The translations under genes and the position numbers were made by a program. A stretch of DNA of 64,000 nt from Sporosarcina luteola. Its GTDB lineage: Bacteria; Bacillota; Bacilli; Bacillales_A; Planococcaceae. The stretch is taken from positions 62,001 to 126,000 of the forward strand of contig JACHLS010000007.1 of the NCBI GenBank assembly GCA_014204635.1. Reading direction: 5' to 3'. How positions within the stretch are numbered: position 1 is the first letter of the stretch; each line of letters opens with the position of its first letter. Shown here piece by piece: positions 45,684-54,771 of this stretch. The notes under the pieces were generated by a model. That model did no database searches. It was given only the letters and a program-made list of their open reading frames with translations, and had not been told where the DNA came from.

Positions 45684-46568
45684 CTATCCGACGGTCCGTT
45701 TCACTTTTCTTTTCGTCAAAAAGGCTATTTTCGTTTCCGACAAGATGATAGCAGCAAGTATTAATATTGCGCCAATCCCCATGCGAAGCGTCAGGATCTC
45801 ACCAAGAAGAATGACAGAAAACACCATCCCCCAGAAGGATTCAGTTGATAAGATAATGGCGGCTTTTGTTTCTGAAATAAATTTCTGGGCAACCGTCTGT
45901 AATAAAAACGCGATCGTTGTTGAAAATATACCTAAATATAATAATGAGGGAAGAGCTTCCGGCTGCATGTTAAATGACGTTTCTCCACGCCACAAAACAA
46001 CAAGAAAACCGATGATCGTCGCAGTCCCCATTTGGACAATCGTCAAATGGATCGCATCTTCCCCCTTCACAAATTGAGACGTATAAAAAATATGGAACGC
46101 GAACGCAATCGCACAGCAAAACGAAAGGAAATCACCTAGATTGATATCTGCTGACAGCTGAAGGGACAGCACCGCCACCCCAAGCATTGCCAGGACCGCG
46201 CCCCCCACTTCAAACAAGTCCAATTTCCGCTTGTAAATCAACAGCCCGATAAACGGCACGATGACCACATTGACTGCTGTCAGGAATGCATTTTTAGATG
46301 GCGTGGTATACTGCAATCCGACTGTTTGCAAAGCGAATGCAATATACAGGAACACACCTAAAATAGCGCCTTTCCAAAGAACGCTCTTCGAAACTTTTTT
46401 TAACTTAGGAAAAAACACTACACTTAAGATGACGACTCCAATTAAAAATCGCCCTGCCAATATTTGATACGGTGTGTAAGATTCCAGTGCTACAGCACTC
46501 CCTACGAATCCACTTCCCCAAATGATCGCTGTCAGCAGCAGCCCTAATTCACCTATATACTTTTTCAT
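45684..46568 (-). CDS. EamA/DMT family transporter
   Basis: A 294-residue membrane protein with ten TM helices in two EamA halves (IIWGSGFVGSAVALES first, ILSTESFWGMVFSVILLGE in the second). DMT carriers move amino acids, sugars or drugs; cargo not predictable. ATG 46568 follows GGGGGA. It lies 33 bp upstream of the broken GNAT start. Confidence 0.88.
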   Translation of the reverse strand: MKKYIGELGLLLTAIIWGSGFVGSAVALESYTPYQILAGRFLIGVVILSVVFFPKLKKVSKSVLWKGAILGVFLYIAFALQTVGLQYTTPSKNAFLTAVNVVIVPFIGLLIYKRKLDLFEVGGAVLAMLGVAVLSLQLSADINLGDFLSFCCAIAFAFHIFYTSQFVKGEDAIHLTIVQMGTATIIGFLVVLWRGETSFNMQPEALPSLLYLGIFSTTIAFLLQTVAQKFISETKAAIILSTESFWGMVFSVILLGEILTLRMGIGAILILAAIILSETKIAFLTKRKVKRTVG

Positions 46569-46704
46569 CGAATCCCCCGCTATTTTTTGAATACAACCAT
46601 TATATCGCATTGCAGCAACCTAAAAAGCATATGTTCGAAAGTTGCGCATTGTTTTGCTTACATGGGAAATCCTATTAACAACACCACTTAGGAGGATCTA
46701 CACG

Positions 46705-47451
46705 ATGAAAAAAACATATATGATTTTGTTGCTGGCCGGGATGCTTTTATTGGCAGTGCCCCAAACATTGAAAGCTAACCCCCAAATTGAATCTCAGACA
46801 ATCCAGGACGCTTTTTTGACCGTATTGGCTCCCTCCATATCAGAAGGAATCATTCAGCAGTATGGGTATCTTAAATCCTATGGGTTATACGATGCATCCA
46901 TTGTAAGTATGAAGCGCAATCAAAAAGACGGATTCGATTTCACAGTAGAAGTTGAAATCAAGACATTTGAAGAAGCGCACAATCCACCTTACGGTAAGGA
47001 AACGATGAAATTTCATGTACAAACTGACGGTGTAGCATTAGTATCCGTAGAACATGAGGGCGATGAGGAAGAAAACAAGGTCAATCAGTTTTATAAAGAG
47101 GTTCTCATGGATATCACCCACTCATTCCATTTGAATGTATTGCCGTTCGAAAAATATACGTACCCTCAACTGCAGTACCTAGCGGAGAGCAATAATGATT
47201 TCAATTCGTTGCAGGCAATTGTTGATGACATCGTCACCAACATTTTGAACCCCGACATTCAGCCTCCCAATAAAAATGTCATCTCGCCTGTGACTTACTT
47301 GAAAGACACAGAAGGTTACATTGTATTTAAAAAATCGGATGGCACCAATATGCTGTATGTATTGAAAAACGAAAATGGCCAATGGAAAGTCGTGGATAAG
47401 AAGAATGCTAAAGGAAAAAAGATGGATGCTGATTTGCTTTGGTATATGTAA
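46705..47451 (+). CDS. Exported DUF3888 protein
   Basis: A 248-residue protein with a signal peptide (MKKTYMILLLAGMLLLAVPQ) and a DUF3888 region (IQDAFLTVLAPSISEGIIQ). There is no lipobox. AGGAGG precedes ATG 46705, ruling out the ATG at 46642. Found in sporulating Bacillales; function unknown. Confidence 0.82.
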   Translation: MKKTYMILLLAGMLLLAVPQTLKANPQIESQTIQDAFLTVLAPSISEGIIQQYGYLKSYGLYDASIVSMKRNQKDGFDFTVEVEIKTFEEAHNPPYGKETMKFHVQTDGVALVSVEHEGDEEENKVNQFYKEVLMDITHSFHLNVLPFEKYTYPQLQYLAESNNDFNSLQAIVDDIVTNILNPDIQPPNKNVISPVTYLKDTEGYIVFKKSDGTNMLYVLKNENGQWKVVDKKNAKGKKMDADLLWYM

Positions 47452-47463
47452 AGCCTACCAGGC

Positions 47464-47505
47464 AAAAAAAAGAGGCGACACTGTTCAACAGAGCCGCCTC
47501 TTTAC
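47464..47505. terminator. Terminator between DUF3888 and aspA (stronger on the minus strand)
   Basis: AGAGGCG (47471-47477) pairs with CGCCTCT (47496-47502). The minus-strand T8 tail fits aspA. Confidence 0.8.
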
Positions 47506-47528
47506 GTTTTTATACGAATTATAAACGA

Positions 47529-48953
47529 TTATTTCAATTGAAGACCCACTTGATCCTTCTTTTTCAATTCCGTCATTTGGAACGGGTTCAACAACCGGTC
47601 CAATTCATCAAGTGTCAAGACCTCATATCGGAGGCATAATTCCTTGATTGGTACACCCGTTTCAAACGACTCCCGTGCGATTTTCGAAGACATTTCATAG
47701 CCGATATACGGGCTGAGGGCAGTCAACGTCCCGATGCTCTTCTCCACGTATTCTTTCATCCGTTCCGCATTCGCTGTAATGCCGGTAATGCAATATTCCC
47801 GGAATACGTAGATCCCATTTTTCATAATGGTCAACGACTGCATGAGATTATAGACAAGAACAGGTTCCATGACATTTAATTCAAATTGGCCCGCTTCCGA
47901 AGCTAAACTGATCGTATGATCGTTCCCGATCACTTGGAAAGCAATCTGATTCAGCACTTCGGCCATTACCGGATTCACTTTGCCCGGCATGATGGATGAA
48001 CCTGGCTGTCTGGCAGGAAGATTGATTTCACTAAAGCCTGCTCTTGGTCCTGATGCCATAAGCCGCAAATCGTTAGCCATTTTCGACAGGTTGATCATGC
48101 AGATTTTCAACGCGGAAGAAAGCTCCGTATAGGCGTCCGTATTTTGAGTTCCATCAATGAGATTGTCAGCCGACTGCAAAGGCAGCCCGCTAATAGTGCG
48201 CAGTTGATCCACAACCATTTCAATATAATCGGCATTCGCATTCAAACCAGTACCGATTGCGGTTGCTCCCATATTGACAGAAGAAAGAAGTGGTTTCGTC
48301 CGTGCGATACGCTCAATATCCCGCTCGATCACACTGCGATACGCGCTGAACTCTTGTCCCAACCGGATCGGAACTGCATCCTGCAAATGAGTTCGTCCCA
48401 TTTTTATGATGCCGTCAAATTCCTGCTCTTTCTTTCTCAACTCATCCACTAGCTGCTCCATCGCTTCCAGCAGCTCGTTCACCAGTCGATGTGCCGCAAT
48501 TTTGATGGCAGTCGGAAACGCATCATTCGTGGATTGGGACATATTTACATGGTTATTCGGACTGACGATGCTGTAATCGCCTTTTGGCTGTCCCATAATT
48601 TCAAGCGCCCGGTTGGCAATGACCTCATTCGCGTTCATGTTAAATGAAGTGCCTGCGCCCCCTTGAATTGGATCCACGATGAAGTGGTCCACCAATTTCC
48701 CCTCGATCACTTCATCTGCCGCTTGAACAAGCGCCACGACCAATTCTTTCGGCAAATCATTCACAAAATGATTGGAAATGGCTGCCGCTTTTTTCACCAC
48801 GCCGATGGCACGGATCAATTCTGGATGCATGCGATCCTTTGTAATCGGGAAGTTCTCCATTGCCCGCATCGTTTGAATTCCGTAATAGACGTCATTCGGG
48901 ATCACTTTCTCCCCTAAAAAATCATGCTCGATACGTCCAGCTAGTTCACTCAT
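47529..48953 (-). CDS. aspA: Aspartate ammonia-lyase
   Basis: A 474-residue protein of the fumarase/aspartase superfamily, with the signature GSSIMPGKVNP, the NVNMSQSTNDAFPT block and GRTHLQDAVPI. It converts aspartate to fumarate and ammonia. ATG 48953 has GGAAGGAA upstream. In B. subtilis the homologue (ansB) lies with asparaginase; here it stands alone. Confidence 0.93.
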   Translation of the reverse strand: MSELAGRIEHDFLGEKVIPNDVYYGIQTMRAMENFPITKDRMHPELIRAIGVVKKAAAISNHFVNDLPKELVVALVQAADEVIEGKLVDHFIVDPIQGGAGTSFNMNANEVIANRALEIMGQPKGDYSIVSPNNHVNMSQSTNDAFPTAIKIAAHRLVNELLEAMEQLVDELRKKEQEFDGIIKMGRTHLQDAVPIRLGQEFSAYRSVIERDIERIARTKPLLSSVNMGATAIGTGLNANADYIEMVVDQLRTISGLPLQSADNLIDGTQNTDAYTELSSALKICMINLSKMANDLRLMASGPRAGFSEINLPARQPGSSIMPGKVNPVMAEVLNQIAFQVIGNDHTISLASEAGQFELNVMEPVLVYNLMQSLTIMKNGIYVFREYCITGITANAERMKEYVEKSIGTLTALSPYIGYEMSSKIARESFETGVPIKELCLRYEVLTLDELDRLLNPFQMTELKKKDQVGLQLK

Positions 48954-49320
48954 TATCTTGTTCCTTCCTCTCAATCATCGCCAAAAAGGCATTCTTTCAC
49001 TAAAGATGTATGATGTCTGACCAATTCAGGCATTATTCCAAATGCTTTCAGTTGGCGCATGATAGATAATATGATTTTGATCACGCTATCCCTTGTCTTC
49101 GTCCCTTTATCGGACGTACGACTGGACCGCGCGAAGTCACCTCTCTAATGGTACGCCTTTTGCGGTAGCAATGCCATGCTTTTTCGAAGGAAAGTGTAAA
49201 AAACCTTATGAAATATTGAGGTGCACTTTTTTGATTATTTTTCACACCTCAGCAGCTAGAAAGAGTTAAATGTTGATCATTCCTGGTCCGTCTTGATATT
49301 TACTTAGCACAAGTCTCTAT
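48954..49320. other. Intergenic stretch upstream of aspA
   Basis: About 370 bp without a gene-like frame, terminator or repeat. It probably contains the aspA promoter, though no convincing -35/-10 pair stood out. Confidence 0.4.
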
Positions 49321-49506
49321 TTAGTAGCTATGCGATATCACCTTGTTAATTCTCCAGCCGCTTTGCTGTTGAGCTTCTAGCACCCTCTTTTCAGCAAAAT
49401 CGCTTCCTTGTGGAGATACAACGTCTGTTAAGTTCAATCCAATCGTCTAATAAATTGCGAACTTTCTCTTCCTGCTCTGACGAATTAACCACGTACTTGA
49501 TTGTTT
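49321..49506 (-). pseudogene. Frameshifted gene remnant (unidentified)
   Basis: The minus strand reads YVVNSSEQEEKVRNLLDDWI, then after a frame change near 49440 LTDVVSPQGSDFAEKRVLEA and GWRINKVISHSY with TAA at 49321-49323. Both parts are protein-like. An upstream TAA and the lack of a start show it is the end of a decayed gene. Family not recognised. Confidence 0.5.
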
Positions 49507-49550
49507 ACAAAAAAGAACCTTGATGCATTTTGCACATCAAGGTTTCTTGT
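49507..49550 (-). terminator. Terminator after the alpha/beta hydrolase
   Basis: AACCTTGATG (49516-49525) pairs with CATCAAGGTT (49535-49544). T-run on the minus strand. Confidence 0.82.
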
Positions 49551-49633
49551 TGGAGTTGCATCTCAATAATTGACTCCATTTAAAAACTGTGTCGTTAATA
49601 AGGGGCTTTTTTCAAAATACGAGAAGCAACCAT

Positions 49634-50422
49634 TCAATTTTCTTCATTTTTGGCTCCATGAATGGATATAAACTTCTTAATGAAATTGTTGACCGATCCG
49701 GCCGCCTTTGTAGGAAGCTGATGTGTTATATCACCTATGAGTATGTATTCGTTGACAGGGAGCTTTTTTTGCAATAACTGCGCATAGCGGTGAAACGCCC
49801 TATCTTTTTCTCCATACAGCAACAAAACAGGCAATTTAATTTGGTCTAAACGTGCGGTACAATTATATTGCAAACTGTACTGATAATATTGTTTAATGTT
49901 TTCTATTTTTCCTTTTATCGCGTTAGAATATAAGTCCCTAAATAAGTGTCTAGTATTGGAGTTTGTTGAGGAAACAGATAAAGCAAGAACTTTAAGTGCC
50001 CTCCAGTCCGCTAACCTTACGCCTAAATTAATTTTATTTCTTAATGATTTATCCATTACTTCTGACAGTGCTCCTATAAGAATGCCCCCTAAAGAGCGAT
50101 TAGGATACGTCAGCAAAAAATCAAGAGCAATAGACCCTCCAGTTGAGTAGCCGCATATGAAAACTTGATCTATTTTTAAATGGTCCAATAGCCGTTTAAT
50201 GTCTTGTGAAATTAATGGGTAAGTCAATCTTTTTTCTGAAAATGAACTGTTTCCATGGCCCCGAATGTCAAAGACAATAACTTTGAAGTGATTTGATAAT
50301 TCATTTACTTGGTAAATAAAATTCATGCTTGTGAGTAAAGGGGGATGGATAAATACAATAGGTATCCCTTTACCTCGAACGTGATAATACAAGTCTACCC
50401 CATCTATATTTGTAACTGGCAA
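49634..50422 (-). CDS. Alpha/beta hydrolase
   Basis: A 262-residue hydrolase. The nucleophile elbow is GYSTGG (near residue 91), the acid is in LLYGEKDRAF and the histidine in GDITHQLP. The IVFDIRGHGNS strand is typical. The substrate is not recognisable. The composition is AT-richer than its neighbours, which hints at separate origin. Confidence 0.88.
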   Translation of the reverse strand: MPVTNIDGVDLYYHVRGKGIPIVFIHPPLLTSMNFIYQVNELSNHFKVIVFDIRGHGNSSFSEKRLTYPLISQDIKRLLDHLKIDQVFICGYSTGGSIALDFLLTYPNRSLGGILIGALSEVMDKSLRNKINLGVRLADWRALKVLALSVSSTNSNTRHLFRDLYSNAIKGKIENIKQYYQYSLQYNCTARLDQIKLPVLLLYGEKDRAFHRYAQLLQKKLPVNEYILIGDITHQLPTKAAGSVNNFIKKFISIHGAKNEEN

Positions 50423-50455
50423 TGCATTGCACCTCCGATATCAGGGAGTTTTTTG

Positions 50456-50986
50456 TCAGCCCCAAATTCTCCTTACATAATAGCTGTCCTTTCGTACTTT
50501 CACTTCGTAGACATCCGGGTGTGATAAGCTGGCCCATTCTTTAATCCCTTCCATGCCATCAATTTTCATTAATAACAGGCCCATCGTATTGCGATGAGTA
50601 ACCAATACGGTGCCATCGGTTACTGCTTCGAGCACCTCTATTCCCCTGTTTGCTACTTCACGGCTTGATTCTCCGCCCGCCATTTTCAAATCTATATCCC
50701 GGATGGATCCTTTGAGACGTTCTAGCCAGTCTTTTAGGTTCTTTGAAATTATCTTTTCCTCAGCGAGCCGGCTGTCAATTTTCACCTCAAGGCCTAGTCT
50801 TTCTGCTGTTGGCTGGATGGAGTGAATCGCCCTCGTAAAGGGGCTAGAAATGATGTTCATAATATTCCGCTTCTCAAGAAAGCGCATTAGTTCTTCCGCT
50901 TGTTCTTTTCCCTTCTCAGTCAGTTCTGCCTGAGGTTCTTCTCCTGTAGCTTGACAATGCCTTACTAAATATATTGTTTTATGCAC
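50456..50986 (-). CDS. Histidine phosphatase family protein
   Basis: A 176-residue protein with YLVRHCQATGE (catalytic RH; C replaces the common G), the SSPFTRAIHSIQPTA loop and the late VLVTHRNTMG (second His). This is the phosphoglycerate-mutase-like phosphatase fold. Substrate unknown. It precedes the alpha/beta hydrolase in the same direction, 33 bp apart. Confidence 0.88.
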   Translation of the reverse strand: MHKTIYLVRHCQATGEEPQAELTEKGKEQAEELMRFLEKRNIMNIISSPFTRAIHSIQPTAERLGLEVKIDSRLAEEKIISKNLKDWLERLKGSIRDIDLKMAGGESSREVANRGIEVLEAVTDGTVLVTHRNTMGLLLMKIDGMEGIKEWASLSHPDVYEVKVRKDSYYVRRIWG

Positions 50987-51480
50987 TTGTATCGCTCCCA
51001 GATATCTTTATTCATTTTTTACAAATTCAACATTTTATAATCTCTTCTCTTTGAGCTGCTCATATAATTTCTGCCTCTATTTAGCTGTACATACTCATTT
51101 ATATTTTACTTACACCGTTAAGGATTTTATTATTCTCTCCTTCGTCAATTACATATATACCTTTTCTCTTCTTATCAGCTTTATAAGGGAACTTTATTCT
51201 CGCATTCATTACCTATTTTATATTTGGATGTCTGCTTATTAATGTTTTCAAGCGTTAAATGAAACCTGTTGAATTTTATGCTTCTGTAAAACTTGGCACC
51301 ACCAACAGAATTGATAGTGATAATCTACCGTTTAATCAAAAAACTTTAGGTCTAAATCTATTAAGTTTTTTCTAATATTTTTTTATATTCTAAATACAAT
51401 AGATATGTTTTCTGCTCCTATTCTAACCTTACTATCATTCAATCTGAATAAGGCGCCAAATAGAAACAAACGTGATTACA
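50987..51480. other. AT-rich intergenic stretch
   Basis: About 490 bp, clearly AT-richer than the rest. A 38-codon plus-strand frame at 51259 (MKPVEFYASVKLGTTN...) has no good ribosome site. No supported gene, repeat or RNA was seen. Confidence 0.4.
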
Positions 51481-51482
51481 TA

Positions 51483-51523
51483 AAAAAGCACTCCAATGCA
51501 TAGTGAGCATTGAAATGCTTGGT
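51483..51523 (-). terminator. Terminator after the nitronate monooxygenase-like gene
   Basis: On the minus strand AAGCATTTCAATGC pairs with GCATTGGAGTGCTT (one mismatch plus G-T), followed by TTTTTT. Confidence 0.8.
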
Positions 51524-51525
51524 CG

Positions 51526-52533
51526 TCAGTCGATGAACTTCTGAAGGATTTCTTCGACTGTCCCTTCTTCTGTTTTGTGTACATGTTCACCCGCCCACAT
51601 GGACATAAATTCCGGTTTGCCTTGCTTTGCCGCATCGCTGCGGATTTTTTTCGTTAAGTCGTTTTGGACTGGATAGGGTGCGATTGGTTTATTCTCCATC
51701 ATCTTAATAAACTGATTTTGGATGCCTCTCGCCAATTTACCGGAAAAGGTGTCCGTCAAAACGGTATAGTCCGCTTCTGCATGCAAGACGGCTCGCTTGT
51801 ATAATGGATGCGCACCACTTTCTTGAGTGGCGAGCAACGCAGTTCCAATTTGCACTGCTTCCGCTCCATACTCCAGCATTTGGTTCATCCGGGCAGCATC
51901 CGAGATTCCGCCTGCTGCGATAATGGGAATGGAAACGGCGCTCGCCACGTCCTGCAGCAACTCATTTAGAGGGACGAGCGGCATCCCGATGAATGAACCT
52001 CGATGACCCCCTGCCTCGCTACCTTGCACAACGACAGCATCCAGCCCCGCTTGTTCGACGACAACTGCTTCTTCTACCGATGTTGCGGTGCCGATCAATT
52101 TGATCTCCGCTTCTTTTAATCGCTTAACATCGTTCGACTTCGGCAGTCCGAATGTAAACGAACAAACTTGTACTTTCTCCTGAATGATCACATCGATTTG
52201 CTGCTCAAATTGAGAGGTAGAGAGCAGTACCTTCCAAAATGGCATGCCGAGTTTTTCACCGATCGGTTGCAATGCCTCGTACGCCTCTCGGAACAACTCT
52301 TGGTCCAGTTGCTCGTCTTCCGGTACAAATAAATTCACCGCGAAAGTCCGTTCCGTCCGCTTTTTGACTTCCTGAATAAATTTCTGCGTCTCCTCCGCAG
52401 ACAAGTAGCCCGCTCCAATCGAACCGAGCACGCCGAAGTCAGACGAAGCCGCCACAAATTCAGGAGTCGTCACACCTGCCATAGGTGCTTGGATGATCGG
52501 ATGTTCAATTTTCAACATGTCCACCAGTTTCAT
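51526..52533 (-). CDS. Nitronate monooxygenase-like flavin enzyme
   Basis: A 335-residue TIM-barrel FMN protein. HPIIQAPMAGVTTPE at the start, VVQGSEAGGHRG in the middle and PIIAAGGISDAARMN are family motifs; the GSEAGGHRG histidine is conserved in nitronate monooxygenases. It oxidises nitroalkanes with FMN in known members. Its start overlaps the stop of the small membrane gene (ATGA). Confidence 0.9.
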   Translation of the reverse strand: MKLVDMLKIEHPIIQAPMAGVTTPEFVAASSDFGVLGSIGAGYLSAEETQKFIQEVKKRTERTFAVNLFVPEDEQLDQELFREAYEALQPIGEKLGMPFWKVLLSTSQFEQQIDVIIQEKVQVCSFTFGLPKSNDVKRLKEAEIKLIGTATSVEEAVVVEQAGLDAVVVQGSEAGGHRGSFIGMPLVPLNELLQDVASAVSIPIIAAGGISDAARMNQMLEYGAEAVQIGTALLATQESGAHPLYKRAVLHAEADYTVLTDTFSGKLARGIQNQFIKMMENKPIAPYPVQNDLTKKIRSDAAKQGKPEFMSMWAGEHVHKTEEGTVEEILQKFID

Positions 52534-52760
52534 CTGACCACACTTCTTTCTTTTTGATACATGAGAAACGCAACCAACAATGACACAATAGGCAGTAGTG
52601 CAATTAATTTAAATGCATTGCCAGCGCCCCAGAAGTAATACGAAATCGGCAAAAAAGAAATGGCACTGAGAAGCAATGCTGGTTTCTGCCTCGTCAACAA
52701 TCCAAAAAAGAACAATAGGATGGATATGATGAGCGCTGCTTGGAATAGTACAGTAGTCAA
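52530..52760 (-). CDS. Small three-helix membrane protein
   Basis: A 76-residue protein starting at TTG 52760 (GGAGGCGAG upstream) with three TM helices. It overlaps the flavin enzyme start by 4 bp, so the two are co-translated. The upstream extension of the frame has no support. Function unknown. Confidence 0.65.
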   Translation of the reverse strand: MTTVLFQAALIISILLFFFGLLTRQKPALLLSAISFLPISYYFWGAGNAFKLIALLPIVSLLVAFLMYQKERSVVR

Positions 52761-53015
52761 TTGACTCTCGCCTCCTATACTTTCATAAGACACACAACCA
52801 TGGCGGACTTCCAGTCTTCCAATCGTATGAACAATAATCAGCTTGGTGACTGCTTTGCAACAATTCACCAGTAAATTTTTCTTGTCTATCTTTTATGATA
52901 AACCATTTAACTGCGCCAAGCATTCCATACCTCCCCTAACGCCGAAGTTAGATCCTCACAAATGATACCTATTCTTCCAGAGACCGGGAACTACTAATAA
53001 CTATAATGTAACAGG

Positions 53016-53400
53016 TTAGGAAAATAGATAGAAAGGCTTTGCCTCATCGCTTACACAAAGCATTAACTCTTTTTTAAACTCCTCTATCTCAATTATTTTA
53101 AATGGTAGTAGCCAACATCTACGCTTTCATTACCTGTCCGAAGTTCTCCGCCTATCGGTTTTCCTAACCACCACATATTGCAAACCCCGCTTCTCATTTC
53201 CTGTGAAACTCCGCAAAACCTATCGATAACAATGTCTATTCCGGTTTCTTCCCTAACCTCCCGAATTACCTCCTCTTGAAATGTTTTTTCACTCTCAACA
53301 ATTCCGCCTGGCAGTTCCCATCCTCGTTTCTGATTTTTTTTTACAATATTTCATTTTAGCTATCCATAATGACCGTGCCTACTGTAATCGTAAACTTCAT
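53016..53400 (-). pseudogene. Nudix hydrolase pseudogene with frameshifts
   Basis: ATG 53400 opens MKFTITVGTVIMDS, then a stop; a different frame continues KNQKRGWELPGGIVESEK and EVIREVREETGIDIV to LRTGNESVDVGYYHLK and TAA, and a third frame reads IIEIEEFKKELMLCV to 53016. The Nudix box is present, but GETxxE has become SEKTFQ (glutamate lost). At least two frameshifts make it non-functional. Confidence 0.75.
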
Positions 53401-53709
53401 AGTCAGCACCTTACCTAAGTGTATAAGTTTTATCCATCCTCGAACTACATTCGTTCAAGCAATTTTTTTCTATATGACACAGATTGCAGAAAAGAGTTTA
53501 CATGTAAACTAATCACAAATCCCATTTCTTGCACTTGTTGCGAATCACGTCTTCATAAATACTTCTACCTGCGGGTTAACAGTTCCTGCTATCACCACTC
53601 GAATAATTCACTCCAATTCGTTTGTTCTATAAATTTAAAACGAATTGTTCTATAAATATTGAATTCATAGATGCAATCAGTCTATAATCAATAAAAAGGA
53701 GCTGTTACA
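53401..53709. other. Intergenic stretch before the ArsR/MFS operon
   Basis: No gene-like frame. AAAAGGAG directly before ATG 53710 is the ribosome site of the next gene. TTGTTCTATAAATTT-like sequence recurs at about 53621 and 53645 and could be a promoter or operator. Confidence 0.4.
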
Positions 53710-54771
53710 ATGAATACCTTATCTATCACCGGAAGAAAAAAGGAATCCTACCATGTGGAACTTGAATACTCATTGCTATGGGAAAGCGCTTTAGGAATCG
53801 CTGCCTTCACGAATACTCCGCTGCTTGATACTTTGGAAAGGGAGAAGACGTTTGAAACACTTCGGAAAACCATGTCGGCCCAATTGCTCGAGGAACTGAA
53901 ATTCGTTGAAGAGAATAACACTTGGAAGAGTTTGCTGCAGTTGCTTCACATCTGTCCAGGAAGCACGTTAGAGGATTTCACTGCCTTCATCACGGCTCTA
54001 TCCGACAATGAATTGAAATATCACTGTTTCCCTTTCACAGGATGCAAAAACGAAATCCTTCGGTCTGATGCAGCAAAAGGAGACGTTCATGCCGTTAAGC
54101 AGTTGCAAATAGAAACCGAAAATATCAGCTTTTTCCCCGCATACATAGCATTCATTCACAAAGTGAGCGAAAAAAAGCTAAAGGAACATCTTATACAAGT
54201 CTTCACTTTGTGGTATAAGACAGCCATTCTGCCTGAGGCTGATCAGTTGATGGCGATTGCCGTCAGGGATTTGGAGCATAAGAGGATCATGAGAGAAAAA
54301 CTAAATGCCGAAGAGTTTGTTGCGTGGGCGACAGGGGGCACTGAATATGCTCCTGAGCCGAGTGTCCATCGGGTGTTATTGATACCACAAATGAACTACA
54401 GACCATGGACGATTGTATCCGATATTGAGAATACAAAAGTCTTTTACTACCCTATTCCAAGTACTAGCATTCATCCGGACGATCCGTATCTTCCCGATTA
54501 CCTGCTTGTCCAGAAATATAAAGCGCTGGGGGATGCGACGCGGCTTCGGATGGTTAAACTTCTTTCCGAAAAGGATTACACCCTTAAAGAGATGACAGAA
54601 CAACTGAATATCGGCAAGTCCACCGCCCACCATCATCTGAAACTATTGCGCGCCGCGTCTCTGGTGGGACTTCGATCTTCTAAATATGTATTAAAGATGA
54701 ATTCCATTACGTCGTTGCCAACAGAACTGCAACAATATTTGGAGTTCCATCCTGTTGGAGAAAACGAATGA
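53710..54771 (+). CDS. ArsR-type winged-helix regulator with large N-terminal domain
   Basis: A 353-residue protein. The C-terminal 90 residues form an ArsR helix-turn-helix (YKALGDATRLRMVKLL, LNIGKSTAHHHLKLLRAA). The N-terminal 250 residues are helical and unassigned, probably for ligand sensing. It overlaps the MFS gene by 4 bp (ATGA) and likely controls it. Confidence 0.87.
   Translation: MNTLSITGRKKESYHVELEYSLLWESALGIAAFTNTPLLDTLEREKTFETLRKTMSAQLLEELKFVEENNTWKSLLQLLHICPGSTLEDFTAFITALSDNELKYHCFPFTGCKNEILRSDAAKGDVHAVKQLQIETENISFFPAYIAFIHKVSEKKLKEHLIQVFTLWYKTAILPEADQLMAIAVRDLEHKRIMREKLNAEEFVAWATGGTEYAPEPSVHRVLLIPQMNYRPWTIVSDIENTKVFYYPIPSTSIHPDDPYLPDYLLVQKYKALGDATRLRMVKLLSEKDYTLKEMTEQLNIGKSTAHHHLKLLRAASLVGLRSSKYVLKMNSITSLPTELQQYLEFHPVGENE

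Noticed and set aside
51051..51242. 63-residue forward ORF in AT-rich DNA
   Set aside because: Biased Phe/Ile/Tyr composition typical of AT-rich non-coding DNA; no ribosome site.
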